Part shown: positions 1 to 5,120 of the stretch, piece after piece | Layout of the letters: the number at the start of each line of letters is the position of its first letter | Numbering within the stretch: the first letter of the stretch is position 1 | Origin: an uncultured Rhodospirillales bacterium | GTDB lineage: Bacteria > Pseudomonadota > Alphaproteobacteria > Acetobacterales > Acetobacteraceae | Assembly (NCBI GenBank): GCA_903928045.1 | Contig: CAIYPH010000009.1 | Location: forward strand, 1 to 5,964 | DNA length: 5,964 nt | Direction of reading: 5' to 3' | The notes under the pieces: generated by a model | The model's input: the letters and a program-made list of their open reading frames with translations, nothing else | What the model was told of the DNA's origin: nothing | The model's database searches: none | Translations under genes and position numbers: made by a program

Positions 1-75
1 CATGCCGAGCAGGCCAATATCCGCGTGCGCCGCTATGGCGGCCGCAACGTCCCCTACGCGACGGCGGTGGAATGA
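1..75 (+). CDS. C-terminal tail of an unidentified upstream gene (partial)
   Basis: Reading from base 1 in frame 1 gives 24 codons ending in TGA at 73-75. The tail is rich in Arg and Gly and ends with Pro-Tyr-Ala-Thr-Ala-Val-Glu. The gene begins outside the window. I do not recognise the family from so short a piece. The case for a real gene is its position: the stop overlaps the start of the next gene as ATGA (72-75), the usual arrangement of translationally coupled genes in one operon, and no other plus-strand start near the SDR has its own spaced leader. It is therefore probably co-transcribed with the SDR and may belong to the same pathway. The frame-2 reading of this stretch is Arg/Pro-rich and looks like a shadow. 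Confidence 0.55.
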   Translation, partial: HAEQANIRVRRYGGRNVPYATAVE

Positions 76-833
76 TGCTGCCCGCGAAGGTCAACTTCCG
101 GCTCGACGGCAAGCGGGCCCTGGTCACCGGCGCCGGCCGCGGCATCGGCCTCGCCGCCGCGGCCGCCCTGGCCGATGCCGGGGCAGCCGTGACGCTGGCC
201 GCCCGTAGCACCGACGAGATTGAAGCCGCCGCCGCCGCCATCCGCGCCGCAGGTGGCGTGGCCGAGGCGATGGTGCTGGATGTATCCGATCTCCCGGCCG
301 TCACCGCCGCACTCGCCGGCCAGTCCTTCGACATCCTGGTCAACAACGCCGGAACCAACCGGCCGCAACCCTTCCTCGATGTCAGTATCGAGAATTACGA
401 CGCCATCATGTCGCTGAACGTCCGTAGCGCCTTCTTCGTCGCCCAGGCCGTGGCGAAGGGGATGGTGGCCGCCGGGCGCGGCGGCTCCATCATCAACGTC
501 TCCTCCCAGATGGGCCATGTCGGCGCCGCCAACCGCTCCGTCTACTGCGCCTCGAAATGGGCGATGGAGGGGATGACCAAGGCCATGTCGGTCGAACTCG
601 GCCCCCACCGCATCCGCGTCAACACGCTCGGCCCAACCTTCATCGAGACGCCACTGACCAAGCCGTTTTTCGAGAACGCCACCTTCCGCGACAGCGTGCT
701 GTCCAAAATCAAGCTCGGCCGCATCGGCCAGGTCGAAGACCTCACCGGCGCGATCGTCTTCCTCGCCTCGGACGCCTCCGCGCTGATGACCGGCTCGGCG
801 CTGCTGGTCGATGGGGGATGGACTGCGGACTGA
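72..833 (+). CDS. Classical short-chain dehydrogenase/reductase (SDR family oxidoreductase)
   Basis: A cytosolic NAD(P)(H)-dependent oxidoreductase of 253 residues, the normal length for a classical SDR. The Rossmann motif Thr-Gly-Ala-Gly-Arg-Gly-Ile-Gly lies at residues 19-26, the adenine-pocket Asp at 70 (LDVSD), Asn-Asn-Ala-Gly at 91-94, the structural Asn at 116, and the catalytic Ser145, Tyr158 and Lys162 (YCASK) with the standard 13-residue Ser-Tyr spacing. The C-terminus has the usual tail ending in Val-Asp-Gly-Gly. Arg23 in the glycine motif and Arg45 after the second strand suggest NADP(H), as in FabG-like members; this is inference. The style is that of sugar or sugar-acid dehydrogenases (gluconate 5-dehydrogenase/KduD-like), but the substrate cannot be assigned. 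Two tandem ATGs (72 and 75) are possible starts; the GGTGG just before them is better spaced for the second, which would shorten the protein by one residue. It overlaps the preceding stop by 4 nt, suggesting coupling, and ends back-to-back with the convergent RidA gene. Confidence 0.95.
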   Translation: MMLPAKVNFRLDGKRALVTGAGRGIGLAAAAALADAGAAVTLAARSTDEIEAAAAAIRAAGGVAEAMVLDVSDLPAVTAALAGQSFDILVNNAGTNRPQPFLDVSIENYDAIMSLNVRSAFFVAQAVAKGMVAAGRGGSIINVSSQMGHVGAANRSVYCASKWAMEGMTKAMSVELGPHRIRVNTLGPTFIETPLTKPFFENATFRDSVLSKIKLGRIGQVEDLTGAIVFLASDASALMTGSALLVDGGWTAD

Positions 834-847
834 TCAGCCCTTGATCA
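831..847. other. Abutting convergent stop codons in a TGATCA palindrome
   Basis: The SDR stop TGA (831-833) is followed immediately by TCA (834-836), the reverse complement of the RidA-family stop. The two stops form TGATCA with zero intergenic bases. A second TGATCA lies at 842-847 inside the RidA-family gene. The two copies could pair as a 6-bp stem with a 5-nt loop, but there is no GC-rich stem or T-tract, so this is not an intrinsic terminator. Transcripts from both sides must end inside or beyond the opposing gene unless Rho stops them. Confidence 0.9.
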
Positions 848-1295
848 ACACGATCGCCTCAACCTCGGTCGAGATATTGCCGGGCAGGCTCCCCATTCCC
901 ACCGCGGAACGCGCCGGCCGGCCATTCTCGCCGAACACCTCGACGAACAAATCGGTACACCCGTTGATCACCTTGGGATGGTCAGCGAATCCCGGCTCGG
1001 CGTTGACCATGCCGAGCACCTTGAGAATGGTATCCACCCGGTCCAGCGAGCCCAGCGCCGCCTGCATGTTGGCGATCAGGTTGAGCCCGCATTGCCGCGC
1101 CGTCTTATAGGCCTGCTCCACCGTCAGCGCCGAACCAACCTTGCCGGTCATGCTCGTGCCATCCGGCAGCCGCGGGCCAACGCCGGAGAGGAACAGCAGC
1201 CCGCCGCCGATCCGCCACGGAACATAATTGCCGCCCGGCTTGGGCGGCGGGGGCAGGATCAATCCAAGCTCAAGAATTCTGGCGTCCGCGCTCAT
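834..1295 (-). CDS. RidA/YjgF/YER057c/UK114-family protein (probable enamine/imine deaminase)
   Basis: RidA-family proteins hydrolyse reactive enamine/imine intermediates, mostly released by PLP enzymes, to ketoacids and ammonia; they are cytosolic trimers. This one has 153 residues, longer than E. coli RidA (about 128), because of an N-terminal extension with a Pro-rich stretch (residues 15-20) followed by Gly-Asn-Tyr-Val-Pro and the Leu-Phe-Leu-Ser-Gly strand (34-38). Arg129 in Pro-Ala-Arg-Ser matches the carboxylate-binding Arg105 of E. coli RidA, and Glu144, 15 residues on, matches Glu120. The deaminase site therefore looks intact, unlike in Rid subfamilies that lack the Arg. GGAGAG at 1303-1308 sits 7 nt before the ATG and supports this start. 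The start is 21 nt downstream of the LpxR-like stop, so the two are probably one transcript. Its likely partner is the SelA/DgaE-like PLP enzyme in the same gene run; that link is inferred. Confidence 0.94.
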   Translation of the reverse strand: MSADARILELGLILPPPPKPGGNYVPWRIGGGLLFLSGVGPRLPDGTSMTGKVGSALTVEQAYKTARQCGLNLIANMQAALGSLDRVDTILKVLGMVNAEPGFADHPKVINGCTDLFVEVFGENGRPARSAVGMGSLPGNISTEVEAIVLIKG

Positions 1296-1316
1296 GGTGT
1301 TGCTCTCCGTTCGACT

Positions 1317-2318
1317 TCAGAACCGCATCGACAAAGCAAGCGAGCCGAACTGATGCAACCCGCCCTTCTGCCCCTTGAACTCCTCGGACTGCAGCACGTG
1401 CGTGTAGCTCAACCGCGCGCTCCCCAGCAGCACCGCGAACCCGGCGAACCCCTCGCCGACGACCGCGTCATGGTGAACATGCAGGCTCTTGGAAAACAAC
1501 GTGCCATCCAGCGTCGCGTCCCGCAGCACGCCCCGCCCATCCGCGCCGGCGAACACGTACCAGCCAACCTCCTTGCGCGCCTGGAACGCATCGCCGCCGG
1601 AGGGGGCGGGGCGCGGCCGCACCACGCCATAGTCGGACTCAAGCCCCTGCCCGAGCCGCAACGTCACCCCGGTCTGCGCGTAGGTGCGCAGCGTGCCGAG
1701 CCCCGCGGTGAGTTCCGGCAGAAAATCGGTCTCGATCCCGCCGCCCTGCCACATCTTCACCCGGTAGGTGCGCGAGGAGGTGATCTGCACCACCGGCTCA
1801 TCCGGCAACTGGCTGCCCCAGCCCCGATTGCCGCGCTGGCCAATCAGATCATGGAACCCGTTCTGCACCTGCTCGCCCAGCGCCGACGGCCCCATCACGC
1901 CGATGCCGGCCGAGAACACGCTGCGATGGCCAGGGGTGTCGGACATCAGCCCGAACGTCCCCATCAGCACGCCGGCATAGGGCCGGTCCCCCCGCGGCGG
2001 AACCGCCACCCCCGTGTTCGACGGGGTGTAGATCTGCTGCGTGATGTCAATGGTATAGCGCCGCTGCCCATCGCCCCACAGGCTACCCGCCAACCCATCG
2101 AGGATCGGCGGCAAAACCCCGGTCGGTGACGCGTAGCCCAGGCGCAACCCATTGGTGTAGTAGCGGTCGGTCAGTCCCGCGGAGCTGATTGACGCATTCT
2201 CGTCCTGCAACGTCCAGATCGCCGCCGGGTCCGGCGGCAACGGCGCCGCCCCCGCGGGCCGCACCGCGCTCAGCGCCGTCAACGTGGTGGCAAGTCCAGC
2301 CGCAACGATCCGTCTCAT
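1317..2318 (-). CDS. LpxR-family (DUF2219) outer-membrane protein, lipid A deacylase-like
   Basis: LpxR of Salmonella is an outer-membrane barrel that removes the 3'-acyloxyacyl chain of lipid A. This protein has 333 residues from the ATG at 2318. It begins with a clear signal peptide (Met-Arg-Arg, hydrophobic core, likely cleavage near Ala-Gly-Ala at 22-24) and ends Leu-Ser-Met-Arg-Phe, a typical barrel C-terminus with final Phe. Family signatures are Thr-Asp-Arg-Tyr-Tyr-Thr-Asn-Gly (50-57; Thr55 matches LpxR Thr34), Gln-Ile-Tyr-Thr-Pro-Ser (95-100), Gly-Asp-Arg-Pro-Tyr-Ala-Gly (110-116) and Gln-Val-Gln-Asn near 150, followed by His156, which matches the catalytic His122. The conserved Glu-Asn-Asp motif reads Glu-Asn-Ala (40-42), so the Asp10 equivalent seems lost and activity is uncertain. 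An in-frame ATG at 2378 would add 20 residues before the signal peptide; the Shine-Dalgarno sequence and signal peptide favour 2318. It lies 69 nt after the TPR gene and 21 nt before the RidA-family gene. Confidence 0.86.
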   Translation of the reverse strand: MRRIVAAGLATTLTALSAVRPAGAAPLPPDPAAIWTLQDENASISSAGLTDRYYTNGLRLGYASPTGVLPPILDGLAGSLWGDGQRRYTIDITQQIYTPSNTGVAVPPRGDRPYAGVLMGTFGLMSDTPGHRSVFSAGIGVMGPSALGEQVQNGFHDLIGQRGNRGWGSQLPDEPVVQITSSRTYRVKMWQGGGIETDFLPELTAGLGTLRTYAQTGVTLRLGQGLESDYGVVRPRPAPSGGDAFQARKEVGWYVFAGADGRGVLRDATLDGTLFSKSLHVHHDAVVGEGFAGFAVLLGSARLSYTHVLQSEEFKGQKGGLHQFGSLALSMRF

Positions 2319-2327
2319 GCGTTTCCA

Positions 2328-2336
2328 CTCCCCCTC
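2328..2336 (-). promoter_or_regulatory. Ribosome binding site that fixes the LpxR-like start
   Basis: On the minus strand this reads GAGGGGGAG, a strong purine-rich Shine-Dalgarno sequence 9 nt upstream of the ATG at 2318-2316. It would lie inside the coding region if the upstream ATG at 2378 were used. Together with the signal peptide starting exactly at 2318, it decides the start. Confidence 0.7.
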
Positions 2337-2387
2337 GGACCCAATCAGTAGCCCTTTGCCGAGCGCTGCGAAACCCATGACGCTGGA

Positions 2388-3740
2388 TCAATCGTCTACC
2401 ATCGCCGCCACACGCCGCCAGCCGATCGAACGCCGCGGCGGCAAGGCCCGCCGCCCCGCCACGCGCTCGACGATGAGGCGCAGATCCTCAACCGACTCCG
2501 CCCGCAGTGCCGCCTCGGCGAACACCTGCTCCAGCACGTCCTGCTGCGCGTGACTGCCGCCAAGCCGGTACATCCCGCCAATCGCCGGCCGCATCAGCGC
2601 CACCGCCTCCGCCGCCCGCCCGGCCCGCAGCGCCACCAGCGCCTCGCAGATCGGCACCGCATAATCGCGCACAATCGGCGCCATGGTGCCGGCCCCGGCG
2701 CCGAACGCCCGCATCCCCGCGATCATCCGCTCCGCCGCCTCGCCCCGCCCCGCCGCCGTCAGCGCCATCACCCAATGCGGCAAGGTAAAGCCCGACAGGC
2801 AATCACCGATCCGCCCTTCCGCCTTGTCCGCCAGCTCCCCCCAGCGATCGCCGACATCAACGCCCAGCCGCTCCAGCCGAAACAGCATCGCCGCCGCGTT
2901 CTGCACATCGATGTAGATATCGGGTTGCGCCACCACCATCGGCGAATTGAGGTTGCGAAACCGCGTGTCATACAGCGCCAGCACCGCCCCCGTGTCGCCC
3001 TGCTCCAGCTTGTAGAGTGCGGCGTGCCACCACAGATGGTGCTGCAAATTATTGCCGCCCTCCCAGTTCGGCGCCAGGTCCGCCAGCCACTGCAACCCCT
3101 CCGACCGCCGCCCCTGCATTTCCAGCACATGCGCCACCGCGTGCGCCGCCCACAAATCCCCCGGATCGATCTCGATCGCCCGTCGCCCCGCCGGCTCGGC
3201 CGCCAGCAGGTTGCCCGCCTCCTCCTGCGCGAAACAATAGCAGCCCAGCATCGAGCCAAACGCCGCCCCATCCGCCGCCGACCACGCCGGCATCACCCGC
3301 TCCACCGAGGCCGCCATGTCCTGCGGCCGCCCGAGCCAGAAATTGACGAAATGCGCCAGCCGGAACGCGATCACATCGCGCGGATGCGCCGCCAGGATAT
3401 GCTCCCAGATCTCCACCGCCCGGTCGAGCTCCCCCGCCACCCACGCCGCCAGCGCCTCCACATGCGCCCGCTCCCGCGGCGTCGCATGCGCCGTCAACCG
3501 CCGCGCCGCCGCCTCCGACTTCGCCGCCAGATGCACCACCGACTGCTTGTAGGCCAGCATGGTGAAATACCCCTGGACGCAATGCGCCAGCCCGAACTCC
3601 GGGTCCTCCACCAGCACCGCCTTCAGCCGCTGCGGCACATCCAGCCGGTATTTGAGATACCCCGCCACCAGGTGATCAAAGGCCGAAGCCGCCGCGTCCG
3701 ACGCGGTCGTGATAACAATCCCCTGGGCATCGTGGCGCAT
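2388..3740 (-). CDS. Tetratricopeptide repeat protein, TTC38/StaR-like
   Basis: A soluble, all-helical protein of 450 residues without signal peptide or membrane segments. It resembles the TTC38 family (human TTC38 is about 470 residues), which also covers StaR-like bacterial proteins. Helix-pair repeats run through most of the chain, for example residues 95-135, 180-222 and 230-262. The hallmark block is Ala-His-Ala-Val-Ala-His-Val-Leu-Glu-Met-Gln-Gly (199-210), then Leu-Gln-His-His-Leu-Trp-Trp-His-Ala-Ala-Leu-Tyr (232-243) with Leu-Glu-Gln-Gly-Asp after it, and Gly-Gly-Ser-His-Ala-Gln-Gln-Asp (394-401). The recurring His residues (200, 204, 234, 235, 239, 397) are typical of the family and unusual for a pure scaffold. 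No biochemical role is established for bacterial members that I can name; a protein-interaction or regulatory role is the default guess. GGGAGA at 3746-3751, 5 nt before the ATG, supports the start. It lies 54 nt after the Gfo/Idh gene and 69 nt before the LpxR-like gene. Confidence 0.9.
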   Translation of the reverse strand: MRHDAQGIVITTASDAAASAFDHLVAGYLKYRLDVPQRLKAVLVEDPEFGLAHCVQGYFTMLAYKQSVVHLAAKSEAAARRLTAHATPRERAHVEALAAWVAGELDRAVEIWEHILAAHPRDVIAFRLAHFVNFWLGRPQDMAASVERVMPAWSAADGAAFGSMLGCYCFAQEEAGNLLAAEPAGRRAIEIDPGDLWAAHAVAHVLEMQGRRSEGLQWLADLAPNWEGGNNLQHHLWWHAALYKLEQGDTGAVLALYDTRFRNLNSPMVVAQPDIYIDVQNAAAMLFRLERLGVDVGDRWGELADKAEGRIGDCLSGFTLPHWVMALTAAGRGEAAERMIAGMRAFGAGAGTMAPIVRDYAVPICEALVALRAGRAAEAVALMRPAIGGMYRLGGSHAQQDVLEQVFAEAALRAESVEDLRLIVERVAGRRALPPRRSIGWRRVAAMVDD

Positions 3741-3794
3741 GAACGTCTCCCGTGAATGGCGATCCTCTGATGAAACCCCGGGCCGGCCGATGCG
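3741..3794 (-). other. Short intergenic gap between the Gfo/Idh and TPR genes
   Basis: These 54 nt contain the TPR gene's ribosome binding site (GGGAGA, 3746-3751) and a GC palindrome GGCCGGCC (3781-3788). There is no T-tract after the palindrome, so I do not read it as a terminator. The spacing is compatible with co-transcription. Confidence 0.5.
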
Positions 3795-4934
3795 TTACAC
3801 GTCCACCCAATCCCCCCCGGCCCGCCGCGACGCCAGCGCCGCCTCGACAAACGCCAGCCCCGCCTCGCCATCCCGCGCCGTCGGGAAATCCAACGCCAGC
3901 GGATCGGCCGCCTGCCCGGTGATGCACGCCGCAATCGCCTCCGCCGCATCGCGATACAAATTGGCGAACGCCTCCGTCAGCCCCTCCGGATGCCCGCGCG
4001 AAACCCGCAACACCCGCGCCGCCGGCGGCAGCAAATCGGCATCCCCCCGCGCCAGCCGCTGCATCGGGCGGCCATTCAGCGCCAGTTCCAGGTGGTTGTT
4101 ATGCCGGTGCGTCCACGCAATATGCCCGAGCGATCCATACACCTTCAGCGTGATATCGTTCTCCGTCCCGGCCAGCGCCTGGCTCGCCGTCAGCGTGCCG
4201 CGCACCCCGCCCTTCAGCCGGATCAGAAACGCCCCGTAATCATCCACCTCCCGCCCCGGCACGATCGCCCCCAGATCGGCCGCCAGCCGCACCAGCGGAA
4301 GCCCCGTCACATAGCACACGAGATGATGCACATGCGTGCCGATATCGCCCAGCACCAGTGACGGCCCGCTGCGCCCGGCATTGAGCTTCCAACGCAGCTT
4401 GTCCGTCAGCACCCCCTGCTCCACCGCGGTGCTCATGCCGGCCTGCAGATACTCCACCTGCACCGCCCGCACGTCCCCGATCGCCCCGGCCGCCACCATC
4501 GCCCGCGCCTGGCGGATCATCGGATACCCGGTATAGGCGTGGGTGAGGCAAAACACCTTCCCCTCCGCCGCCGCCACAATCGCCGCCGATTCCGCCCGCG
4601 TATTGGTCAGCGGCTTGTCGCAAATCACATGCACGCCGGCGCCAAGCGCGGCCATGCACTCGTCATAATGCCGGTCATTCGGCGTCATGATCGCCACCGC
4701 GTCCAACCGCTCCGCCGCCAGCATCGCCCGCACATCCGTGTAGGGCGCAATCCCCAGCTCCTCCGCCCCCACCCGGCACCGCTCGGGGTCCGACGACAGC
4801 ACCCCGGCCACGATCTCATACCGCCGGTCCAGCAACGCCGCGGCGCGATGCACCGGCCCGATGAAACTCCCCGGCCCACCGCCGATAACGCCGAGGCGAA
4901 GCTTGCGGCCGAGGGCGGCGAAGGCTGAGGTCAT
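3795..4934 (-). CDS. Gfo/Idh/MocA-family oxidoreductase
   Basis: An NAD(P)-dependent dehydrogenase of 379 residues from the ATG at 4934, of the glucose-fructose oxidoreductase/inositol 2-dehydrogenase type. The N-terminal Rossmann domain starts with Leu-Gly-Val-Ile-Gly-Gly-Gly-Pro-Gly-Ser (14-23), followed by Ile-Gly-Pro-Val-His-Arg (25-30), a variant of the GxGxxG loop. Next come Thr-Pro-Asn-Asp-Arg-His (84-89) and the hallmark Cys-Asp-Lys-Pro-Leu (105-109), where Lys107 is the expected catalytic lysine. The C-terminal alpha/beta domain holds Gly-Asp-Ile-Gly-Thr-His (196-201), giving Asp197 and His201 as the other active-site residues. There is no export signal, so it should be cytosolic. 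Substrates of the family are sugars, inositols and their derivatives; this one is not identifiable by eye. A GTG at 4952 would add six residues; neither start has a good Shine-Dalgarno sequence, and I prefer the ATG because it lies closer to the conserved fold. It is the first gene after the inverted-repeat element and probably leads the run toward RidA. Confidence 0.94.
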   Translation of the reverse strand: MTSAFAALGRKLRLGVIGGGPGSFIGPVHRAAALLDRRYEIVAGVLSSDPERCRVGAEELGIAPYTDVRAMLAAERLDAVAIMTPNDRHYDECMAALGAGVHVICDKPLTNTRAESAAIVAAAEGKVFCLTHAYTGYPMIRQARAMVAAGAIGDVRAVQVEYLQAGMSTAVEQGVLTDKLRWKLNAGRSGPSLVLGDIGTHVHHLVCYVTGLPLVRLAADLGAIVPGREVDDYGAFLIRLKGGVRGTLTASQALAGTENDITLKVYGSLGHIAWTHRHNNHLELALNGRPMQRLARGDADLLPPAARVLRVSRGHPEGLTEAFANLYRDAAEAIAACITGQAADPLALDFPTARDGEAGLAFVEAALASRRAGGDWVDV

Positions 4935-4975
4935 ATCAGAAACCCAATCCACGAACAGAGAAGACAGGAAAGCGC

Positions 4976-4995
4976 TTCTTTTTTGAAAAAAAGAA
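4976..4995. repeat. AT-rich hairpin in the left arm
   Basis: TTCTTTTTT (4976-4984) pairs perfectly with AAAAAAGAA (4987-4995), a 9-bp stem around a 2-nt turn that in practice would open to a larger loop. The stem is almost all A:T, so it would be a weak classical terminator, although the T-run/A-run layout can resemble one. Confidence 0.65.
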
Positions 4996-5085
4996 ACAAA
5001 AAACTTTTATCACTTTGGTCCGTACCGCTCCAGACCGTCCCGCGAAGCCAAGCCAGCGGCAATAAAGTCAGAAAAAGTTTTTTTG

Positions 5086-5109
5086 GTTCTTTTTGTTCAC
5101 AAAAAGAAC
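5086..5109. terminator. Hairpin just downstream of the PLP enzyme gene, possible terminator
   Basis: GTTCTTTTTG (5086-5095) pairs perfectly with CAAAAAGAAC (5100-5109), a 10-bp stem with a 4-nt loop TTCA. It begins 11 nt beyond the minus-strand stop codon at 5121. On the plus strand the stem is preceded by a T-run; on the minus strand it is followed by CAAAAAAACTTTTTC, not by the clean T-tract of a canonical intrinsic terminator. It may end the PLP-enzyme transcript or simply be part of the repeat element. Confidence 0.45.
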
Positions 5110-5120
5110 GCCTTTTCTTC

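Larger units (their letters stand above)
4964..5119. repeat. Intergenic inverted-repeat element with two hairpin arms (BIME/MITE-like)
   Basis: The left arm (about 4964-5017), reverse-complemented, aligns with the right arm (about 5063-5119) over nearly its whole length with a few gaps. Both read roughly AAAGT, then AAAAGTTTTTT, a T-rich stretch, an A-rich stretch ending AAAGAA, then GCG/ACGCC and a pyrimidine tail. The 45-nt centre (5018-5062) is GC-rich. Each arm is itself a hairpin. Two inverted palindromic units around a linker is the layout of a BIME or small MITE. It carries no coding sequence. I recall similar T-run/A-run intergenic hairpins in Acetobacteraceae genomes, but copy number cannot be judged from one window. 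Confidence 0.7.
4935..5120. other. AT-rich intergenic region between the PLP enzyme gene and the Gfo/Idh gene
   Basis: This is the only substantial non-coding stretch in the window, with base composition very unlike the genes around it. It is mostly occupied by an inverted-repeat element (4964-5119). On the minus strand a GATAAA-like box occurs around 5004-5009, but I see no matching -35 hexamer at the proper distance, so I do not call a promoter. The leader just before the Gfo/Idh start is pyrimidine-rich and lacks a clear ribosome binding site. Confidence 0.6.

Noticed and set aside
54..608. A 184-codon minus-strand open frame opposite the SDR gene
   Set aside because: It is Gly/His/Asp-rich low-complexity sequence, antisense to a gene with a complete catalytic motif set.
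978..2129. A 383-codon plus-strand open frame opposite the RidA-family and LpxR-like genes
   Set aside because: It spans parts of two well-supported minus-strand genes, is Arg/Pro/His/Gln-rich and shows no domain signature.
2319..2378. Extended N-terminus of the LpxR-like protein from the ATG at 2378
   Set aside because: It would place 20 residues in front of a textbook signal peptide and bury the GAGGGGGAG ribosome binding site inside the coding region.
2550..3755. A 401-codon plus-strand open frame opposite the TPR gene
   Set aside because: Its product is dominated by Arg, His, Pro and Gln with no recognisable motif, and it mirrors the TPR gene almost end to end. This is the usual antisense shadow of a GC-rich gene with GC-biased third positions.
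3775..3790. GC-rich palindrome around GGCCGGCC as a terminator between the Gfo/Idh and TPR genes
   Set aside because: The stem has no adequate loop and no T-tract follows on either strand; such palindromes are common at this GC content.
4935..5062. Sigma-70 promoter for the Gfo/Idh gene with GATAAA as the -10 box
   Set aside because: No -35-like hexamer lies 16-18 nt upstream on the minus strand, and A/T boxes are expected by chance in this AT-rich element.
4976..5109. CRISPR-like or tandem repeat array in the AT-rich region
   Set aside because: There are only two units, in inverted orientation, with one spacer and low-complexity A/T runs; no direct repeats at regular spacing.
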